Assembly: GCA_022747635.1 (NCBI GenBank)
Contig: JAKTNV010000239.1
Span: 274,302-338,301 of the forward strand
Origin: Hetaerina americana
Lineage: Eukaryota > Arthropoda > Insecta > Odonata > Calopterygidae
Direction: 5' to 3'
DNA length: 64,000 bases
Below are positions 56,436 to 64,000 of the stretch, one piece after another. The translations under genes and the position numbers were made by a program. The notes beneath the pieces were generated by a model that saw nothing but the letters and a program-made list of their open reading frames with translations, was not told the DNA's origin and searched no databases. How positions within the stretch are numbered: the stretch's first letter is position 1; each line of letters opens with the position of its first letter.

Positions 56436-57177
56436 CGAGGGTCATCCGGAAAGTAGTACCCGTTCGTGCCGCATGAAGTGCTGACGACGCGAGTAGCCGC
56501 TGGACGAGGTCAGATAGCTTCAGTGGCTTGTCTGCCTTCTCTGAGCCAAGTTGCGTGACGCTAGCATTGCCTGTGTTGTTTCTGTGATTGTTTACAATTT
56601 TAAAAAAATTGAGAACGCCGCCAGTTGTGAAGTGAGGGCAGTGATTAAATTCCTCAATGCAAGAAACGTTCGCCCATGTGATATTCATCGCCAATTAAAG
56701 GAGGTGTATGGAGACAATGTAATGGACGAGTCGTCTGTTCGGCGGTGGTGTCGCAACTTCAACATGGGGAGGGGGAACACACACGACGATGAGCGTTCGG
56801 AGAGACCGTCTGTCATTACAGACCAACTGGTGAGCTCAGTTGACGAATTCGTGAGGAACGATCGGCGCGTCACAATTGATGACATCTGTGAGCATTTTCC
56901 CAATGTTTCTCGAACAATTGTTCATGAAATTGTTAAACACCATCTGCATTATGCAAAAATTTGTGCAAAATGGGTCCCTCGCGTATCTCAATGAGCTGGC
57001 GGCGAAGGACTATGCAGCAGGAATACAGAAACTTGTCACACGTTGACAAATGCCTTAATTTGCTTGGAGATTATGTTGAGAAGTATCCTCTTTCAAATAA
57101 ATTTTGTTATGTTTGTTCATATTTACTTTTGTGTCTTTATTTCACGAACGGGTACTACTTTCCGGATGACCCTCAAA
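56436..57177 (+). mobile_element. Core-deleted mariner inserted in the satellite
   Basis: 742 bp between TA at 56434-56435 and 57178-57179. Inverted ends: gagggtcatccggaaagtag and its complement ctactttccggatgaccctc. The intact satellite phrase ggagatataaacgaaa (about 59457 and 62055) is the empty site. Only transposase N- and C-terminal pieces remain inside. Confidence 0.93.
56601..57120 (+). pseudogene. Mariner transposase, catalytic core missing
   Basis: The N-terminal HTH pair is ENAASCEVRAVIKFLNARNVRP, IHRQLKEVYGDNVMDESSVRRW, then DDERSERPSV and VTIDDICEHFPNVSRTIVHEIV, ending KWVPRVSQ at a stop (56994). Some 20 codons later another frame gives HVDKCLNLLGDYVEKY, the family's extreme C-terminus. 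The DDE core is deleted. The usual start codon before ENA reads ATT, so the original ATG seems lost. It could only be moved by a transposase supplied from elsewhere. Confidence 0.88.
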
Positions 57178-59689
57178 TAAACGAAATAGGAGTTTGATTT
57201 ATTTAAATTGAAGAAATTTAGAGAAAGTACGCGTTTTCATCCAAAATACGATCATTGGATGAAAACTAGCCGTTTTCAGTGGACACGGCGCAAAACATGC
57301 GCGTGGGAAATCATAACACCAATGTTTGCGGTTAAAAAACCAACGAATTTTGAAAAAGTAGTTTGAAAAACTTGGAAGGAAATTATTGAGAGAAAATTTA
57401 CGATTTCACCAAAAAACACAAAAAAAACATAAAAACAAGGAGTTCTCTGTGGAAATCCATCATCAAACACTAGTTTAAATTATAAAGATATAACTTGCGA
57501 TGTAAAAGACAAAGAATATTGAAAAACGTCGTTTGAAAACCTTGAATTGAAAAAATGTTAATTGATTGATTTCATCGAAAATAAGAAGTTAAAGTAAAAA
57601 CTAGCAGTTTTCAGTGGAATGGCAACAAAACATTCGCGTTGATAATAATAACAACTATTTTTCGATTGAAAAATAAACGTATTAAAAAAAATCGCGATTT
57701 AATCGAAAATACGTAGATTGAATAAAAACGAGCAGTTTTCTGTGGAAATGCCACATAAAACAAGTTATCAAATTAACGGACATATTTTCGATAGATAAAT
57801 CAACGAATGATGAAGAAAGGCGCTTGAAAAAAAGGAAATTAAAAAAAGGGAGAGAAAATACGATATTACATCGAAAATACGAAGATTGAAAGAGAACTAG
57901 CTGTTCTCAGTAAACTCGCCACAAAACATGCGCGCTGGAAATTATCACACCAATATCTGCTATTAAAAATTCAACGAATTATGAAAAAAGTAGTTCGATA
58001 TAGTTGAAAGGAAAATATTGAGAGATTATTAACGATTACATCAAAAATACGAAAATTAAATATAAACGAGCTGTTCTCCGTGGAAATACCAATTTAATGC
58101 GTGTTAAAATTAAAACGACATACTCTGCGTTGAAGAAATCATCGAATGATGAAAAAAGGTGTTTGAATTACTTAAATTAAAAATATTTCGAGAAATTACG
58201 CATTTAATCGAAAATACGAAGATTGATAAAAAGCTAGCAGTTTTCAGTGTACTCGCAAAAAAACATACGTGTTTAAATAATTACCCATATTTTGCGATTG
58301 AAATTTCAACGAAATCTGAAAAAAGTAGTTTGAAACTCATGAAAGGAAAATATTGACGGTAAAATAACGATTGCATCGAAAATACGAAAAAAAATAAAGA
58401 CGAGCAGTTTTCCGTTTAAATACTACATATATTACGTGTTTAAATTAAAACTACATATTTTGCGGTGAATATATCAACGAATGATGAAAAAAGGAGTTTG
58501 AAATTTAACGATATCATCGAAACCCCGGAAAAAAATTAAACGAGTTGTTTTATTTGGAAATACCACAAAATACGTGTTTACATTAAAATAACGTATTTTT
58601 CGATCGAGAAATTAGCAAATCATGAAAAAAGGAGTGTAAAACTTAACGATTTCATTGAAAAAACGGAAAAAAGATAAAAACCGGCTGTTTTCTGTGGAAA
58701 CTCCACTTCAAATTCTTGTTTAAATTAAAACGACATTTTTAGCGATGGAGAAATAAACGAAAAAGGAGTTTGATTTACTTAAATTGAAGAAATATAGAGA
58801 AAGTACGGGTTTACATCCACAATACGATCATTGGATAAAAACTAGCCTTTTTAGTGGACATGCCGCAAAACATGCACCACCAATGTTTGCGGTTAAAAAA
58901 TAAACGAATTTTGAAAAAAGTAGTTTGAAAAACATGCAGGGAAATATTTGAGAGAAAATTTACGATTTCACCGAAAACACAAAAAATACATAAAATCGAG
59001 GAGTTCTCCGTGGAAATCCCGCATCAAATACTAGTTTAAGTTATAACGATATAATTTGCGATGTAAAAGACAACGAATGAGGAAAAAAAGAGCTAAAATG
59101 ACTTGAGTTGAAAAAATGTTGAGAAAATACGTGAATGCATGAAAAATGCGATGATGGAATAAAAACTAGCAGTTTTCAGTGGACTCGCCACAAAACGTAC
59201 GCGTTTAAAATAATCAAACCTACATTCCGATTGAAAAATCAACGGATTTTGAATGAAGTAGTTTGTAAATACTACATTAAATACGTGTTGAAATAAAACG
59301 ACATATTTTGCGATTGAGAAATCAACGAATGCTGAATGAAGGAGTTTGAAATTTAACGATGTTATCGAAAACACGGAATTTAAATAATAACGATCTATTT
59401 TCTGTGGAAACTCCACTTCAAATACTTGTTTAAATTAAAACGACATTTTTAGCGAGGGAGATATAAACGAAAAAGTAGTTTGATTATCTTAAATTGAAGA
59501 AATTTAGAGAAAGTTTGCGTTTTCATCCAAAATACGATCATTGGATGAAAACTAGCCGTTTTAAGTGGACACACCGCAAAACATGCGCGTGGAAAATCAT
59601 AACACAAATGTTTGCGGGTAAAAAACCAACGAACTTTGAAAAATGTAAGTTGAAAAACTTGGAAGGAAAAAATTGAGAGTAAATTTACG

Positions 59690-60084
59690 TTTTCAGCTTA
59701 AACACAAAGAAATCCATAAAATCTAGGAAATACCATTTTAAATGCGTGTTAAAATTAAAAGGACATACCCTGCGATGAATAAATCATCAAATGATGAAAA
59801 GAGGTGTTTTAATTACTTAAATTAAATATATTTAGAGAAAATACGCATTTCATCGAAAATACGAAGATTAATAAAAAGCTAGCAGTTTTCAGTGTACTCG
59901 CCACAAAACATACGTGTTTTAAAAATTACCCATATTTTGCGATTGAAATTTCAAGGAATACCGAAAAAAGTAGTTTGTAACTCTTGAAAGGGTAAATATC
60001 TAGGTCAAAATAACGATTGCATCGAAATCACGAAAAGTAAATAAATACGAGCAGTCGTCCGTTTAAATACCATAAATTTTATAT
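59690..60084. repeat. Extra monomers unique to the left higher-order copy
   Basis: About 390 bp (two to three monomers) present between sequences that are directly joined at 62273-62274 in the next block. This accounts for the change of period from about 2,580 to 2,189. Confidence 0.65.
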
Positions 60085-62273
60085 AGAGAAAATTTACGAT
60101 TTCAGCAAAAACACAAAAAATACTTAAAAACGAGAAGTTATCTCTGGTAATACCACATAAAATACAAGTTTAAATTATAACGATATAATTTGTGATTTAA
60201 AAGACAACGAAAGGAAGATAAAGTAAACACTTGCAGTTTTCAGTGGAATGGCAACAAAACGTACGCGTTGATAATAATAACAACTTTTTTTCGATTTCAA
60301 AATCAACGGATTAAAAAAAATACGCGATTTCTTCGAAAATACGTAGATTGAATTAAACGAGCAGTTTTCTGTGGAAATACCACATAAAACCCGTGTTCAA
60401 ATTAACGAACATATTTTCGATAGATAAATCAACGAATGATGAAGAATGGCGCTTCAAACAATGAAATTGAAAAAAGTTAAAGAAAATACGAGATTACATG
60501 GAAAATACGAAGATTGAAAGAGAACTAGCTGTGCTCAGTGAACTCGCCACAAAACATGCGCGCTTAAAATCAAAACACAAATTTCTGCTATTAAAAATTC
60601 AACGAATTTTGAAAAAAGTAGTTCGATATACATGAAAGGAAAATATTGAGAGATTATGAACGATCACATCGAAAACACGAAAATTAAATATGACCGAGCT
60701 GTTCTCAGTGGAAATACCGATTTTAATGCATGTTAAAATTAAAACGACATACTCTGCGTGGAGAAAATACGTGAATGCAAAAAAAATACGATGATTGAAT
60801 AAAAACTACCAGTTTTCAGTGTACTCGCCTCTAAACATACGTGTTTAAATAATTAACCATATTTTGCGATTGAAAATTTAACGAATTTTGAAAAAAGTAG
60901 TTGGAAATACTTAAAAGGAAAATATTGAGGGGAAAATTACCGATTCCATCAAAAACACGAAAATTAAATAAAAATAGCTGTTCCCTGTGGCAATACCAAT
61001 TTAAAATGCGTGTTAAAATTAAAACGATATATTTTGCGGTGGAGAAATCAACGAATGATGAAAAAATGGGTTTGAAATTTAACGATATCACCAAAAACAC
61101 GGAAAATAATTAAACGAGTTGTTTTATGTGGAAAAGCCATACGTGTTTACATTCAATATAACGTATTTTTCGATGAAGAAATTAACAAATCATGAAAAAA
61201 GGGCAATGTTCGTGTTTTTCCGTGTTTTCAAGGAAAACTTAACGATTTCATTGAAAACACGGAAAAAAGATAAAAACGAGCACTTTTATGTGGAAACTAC
61301 ACTTCAAAAACTTGTTTAAATTAAAACGACATTTTTAGCGTTGAAGAAATAAACGAAAAAGGAGTTTGATTTACCTAAATTGAAGAAATTTAGAGAGAGT
61401 ACGCGTGTTAATCGAAAATACGATCATTGGATAAAAAATAGCCTTTTTAGTGGACATGCCGCAAAACATGCGCCACCAATGTTTGCGGTTAAAAAACAAA
61501 CAAATTTTGAAAAAAGTAGTTAGAAAAACTTGCAGGGAAATAATTGAGAGAAAATTTACGATTTCACCAAAAACACAAAAATAATACATAAAATCGAGGA
61601 GTTCTCCGTGGAAATCCCACATCAAATACTGGTTTAAGTTATAACGATATAATTTGCGATGTAAAAGACAACGAATGAGGAAAAAAAGAGTAAAAATGAG
61701 TTGAGTTGAAAAATGTTGAGAAAATACGTGAATGCATGAAAAATGCGATGATTGAATAAAAACTAGCAGTTTTCAGTGGACTCGCCACAAAACGTACGCG
61801 TTTAAAATAATCAAACCTACATTCCGAATGAAAAATCAACGGATTTTGAATGAAGTAGTTTGGAAATACTACATTAAATACGTATTGAAATAAGACAACA
61901 TAGTTTGCGATTGAGAAATCAACGAATGATGAATGAAGGAGATTGAAATTTAACGATATTATCGAAAACACGGAATTTGAATAATAACGATCTATTATCT
62001 GTGGAAACTCCACTTCAAATACTTGTTTAAATTAAAACGATATATTTAGCGAAGGAGATATAAACGAAAAAAGTGTTTTATTTACTTAAATTGAAGAAAT
62101 TTAGAGAAAGTACGCGTTTTCATCCAAAATACGATTATTGGATGAAAACTAGTCGTTTTCAGTGGACACCCCGCAAAACATGCGCGTGGAAAATCATAAC
62201 ACCAATGTTTGCGGTTAAAAAACTAACGAATTTTGAAAAATGTAGTTCGAAAAACTTGGAAGGAAATTATTGA
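60085..62273. repeat. Higher-order repeat copy 1 (2,189 bp)
   Basis: A block of about 14 monomers that repeats as a whole 2,189 bases further on with few differences. For example acgtgtttacattcaatata at 61141 recurs at 63330, and gaagataa-gtaaacac at 60212 recurs at 62401. A longer relative with about 390 bp extra lies to the left (58741 aligns with 61322, offset about 2,580). Confidence 0.88.
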
Positions 62274-64000
62274 GTGTAAATTTACGATTTCAGCAAAAAC
62301 ACAAAAAAATACTTAAATACGAGAAGTTATCTCTGGAAATACCACATCAAATACTAGTTTAAGTTATAACGATATAATTTGTGATTTATAAGACAACGAA
62401 AAGAAGATAAGGTAAACACTAGCAGTTTTCAGTGGAATGGCAACAAAACGTACGCGTTGATAATAATAACACCTTTCTTCGATCGAAAAATCAACGGATT
62501 AAAAAAAAATGCGCGATTTCTTCGAAAATACGTAGATTGAATAAAAACGAGCAGTTTTCTGTGGAAATGCCACATAAAACCCGTGTTCAAATTAACGAAC
62601 ATATTTTCGATAGATAAATCAACGAATGATGAAGAATGGCGCTTCAAACAATGAAATTGAAAAAAGTTAAAGAAAATACGAGATTACATTGAAAATACGA
62701 AGATTGAAAGAGAAATAGCTGTTCTAAGTGAACTCGCAACAAAACATGCGCGCTTAAAATCAAAACACAAAATTCTGGAATTAAAAATTCAACGAATTTT
62801 GACAAAAGTAGTTCGATATACTTGAAAGGAAAATATTGAGAGATTATGAACGATCACATCGAAAACACGAAAATTAAATATAAACGAGCTGTTCTCAGAG
62901 GTAATACCGATTTTAATGCATGTTAAAATTAAAACGACATACTCTGCGTTGAGAAAATACGTGAATGCATAAAAAATACGATGATTGAATAAAAACTACC
63001 AGTTTTCAGTGTACTCGCCTCAAAACATACGTGTTTAAATAATTAACCATATTTTGCGATTGAAAATTTAACGAATTTTGAAAAAAGTAGTTGGAAATAC
63101 TTAAAAGGAAAATATTGAGGGAAAATTACCGATTCCATCAAAAACACGAAAATTAAATAAAAATAGCTGTTCCCTGTGGCAATACCAATTTAAAATGCGT
63201 GTTAAAATTAAAACGATATATTTTGCGGTGGAGAAATCAACGAATGATGAAAAAATGGGTTTGAAATTTAACGATATCACCAAAAACACGGAAAATAATT
63301 AAACGAGTTGTTTTATGTGGAAAAGCCATACGTGTTTACATTCAATATAACGTATTTTTCGATGAAGAAATTAACAAATCATGAAAAAAGGGCAATGTTC
63401 GTGTTTTTCCGTGTTTTCAAGGAAAACTTAACGATTTCATTGAAAACACGGAAAAAAGATAAAAACGAGCACTTTTATGTGGAAACTACACTTCAAAAAC
63501 TTGTTTAAATTAAAACGACATTTTTAGCGTTGAAGAAATAAACGAAAAAGGAGTTTGATTTACCTAAATTGAAGAAATTTAGAGAGAGTACGCGTGTTAA
63601 TCGAAAATACGATCATTGGATAAAAAATAGCCTTTTTAGTGGACATGCCGCAAAACATGCGCCGCAAATGTTTGCGGTTAAAAAACAAACGAATTTTGAA
63701 AAAAGTAGTTAGAAAAACTTGCAGGGAAATAATTGAGAGAAAATTTACGATTTCACGAAAAACACAAAAAATACATAAAATCGAGGATTTCTCCGTGGAA
63801 ATCCCACATCAAATACTGGTTTAAGTTATAACGATATAATTTGCGATGTAAAAGACAACGAATGAGGAAAAAAAGAGTAAAAATGACTTGAGTTGAAAAA
63901 TGTTGAGAAAATACGTGAATTCATGAAAAATGCGATGATTGAATAAAAACTAGCAGTTTTCAGTGGACTCGCCACAAAACGTACGCGTTTAAAATAATCA
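62274..64000. repeat. Higher-order repeat copy 2 (partial)
   Basis: Second copy of the 2,189-bp block, cut by the window end after about 1,727 bp. It is more alike to copy 1 than monomers are to each other within a block, the classic sign of higher-order amplification. Confidence 0.88.

Larger units (their letters stand above)
57180..64000. repeat. AT-rich satellite array with divergent 140-170 bp monomers
   Basis: A motif near gttttcngtggaa recurs at about 57268, 57440, 57603, 57740, 57898, 58069, 58229, 58402, 58540 and 58684, so monomers are about 137-173 bp. Recurrent phrases are attaaaacgacatattttgcg, tcaacgaatgatgaaaaaag, tttgaaat-aacgat-tcatcgaaaacacg and tgtggaaataccacat (itself a short palindrome). 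All open frames here are chance. The array continues past the window end. Confidence 0.92.

Noticed and set aside
57276..63824. Many 60-124 codon open frames in the right-hand region
   Set aside because: They fall in AT-rich satellite monomers on both strands, repeat with the satellite period and have no domain. Chance frames.
1..64000. A CRISPR array or bacterial defence or operon-like system
   Set aside because: No short regularly spaced repeats with unique spacers, no operon-like gene packing, and all recognised coding sequence belongs to eukaryotic transposons.

Overview
The window has no intact host gene that I can recognise. It looks like repeat-dominated, AT-rich, nuclear, non-coding DNA from an animal, most likely an arthropod. 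That guess rests on the mix of mariner, piggyBac, Penelope-like, RTE/jockey/CR1-type LINE and Ty3/gypsy sequences, and on degenerate eukaryotic coding remnants with no bacterial-style operons. No decisive taxonomic marker is present. Element edges were read by eye and may be off by a few to tens of bases unless a target-site duplication (TSD) is given.

Region 1, 1-37617: a head-to-tail array of one 11,645-bp composite unit in four copies. The phase repeats exactly. U1 (1-7364) is cut by the window start and carries a 4,296-bp deletion with a 14-bp filler. U2 (7365-19009) is full length. U3 (19010-31984) is full length plus a 1,328-bp mariner. U4 (31985-37617) breaks off. Starting from the GC-rich LTR-like block, a unit holds in order: the LTR-like block, an AT-rich block B, a dead piggyBac transposase split by a tRNA-derived SINE, a dead jockey-like LINE (minus), a plus-strand LINE RNase H tail, a Penelope-like RT fragment (minus) ending in a perfect hairpin, AT-rich block A (an older paralogue of B), an old LINE RT remnant (minus), and an RTE-like LINE 3' fragment (minus). 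The array multiplied an already composite piece of dead transposons. Its copies then diverged by insertion, deletion and patchy exchange.

Region 2, 37618-53300: nested single-copy transposons. A nearly full-length RTE-like LINE (about 38990-44395, minus) is split by a mariner with an apparently intact 357-codon transposase (40543-41874) and by a 772-bp foldback element with 13-bp TSDs (42918-43689). After an (AT)n tract comes an internally deleted mariner, itself split by a 2,344-bp Penelope-like element with 14-bp TSDs (45267-47610). Next are a CR1/jockey-type LINE (plus, about 47719-49600) and a Ty3/gypsy element whose RT core is missing (about 50255-53215, minus).

Region 3, 53300-56155: AT-rich sequence with no clear gene, some unassigned coding-like stretches and a mariner N-terminal scrap.

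Region 4, 56156-64000: a divergent AT-rich satellite with monomers of about 140-170 bp, organised into a higher-order repeat of 2,189 bp and interrupted by a catalytic-core-deleted mariner at a TA whose empty form is visible in sister repeats.
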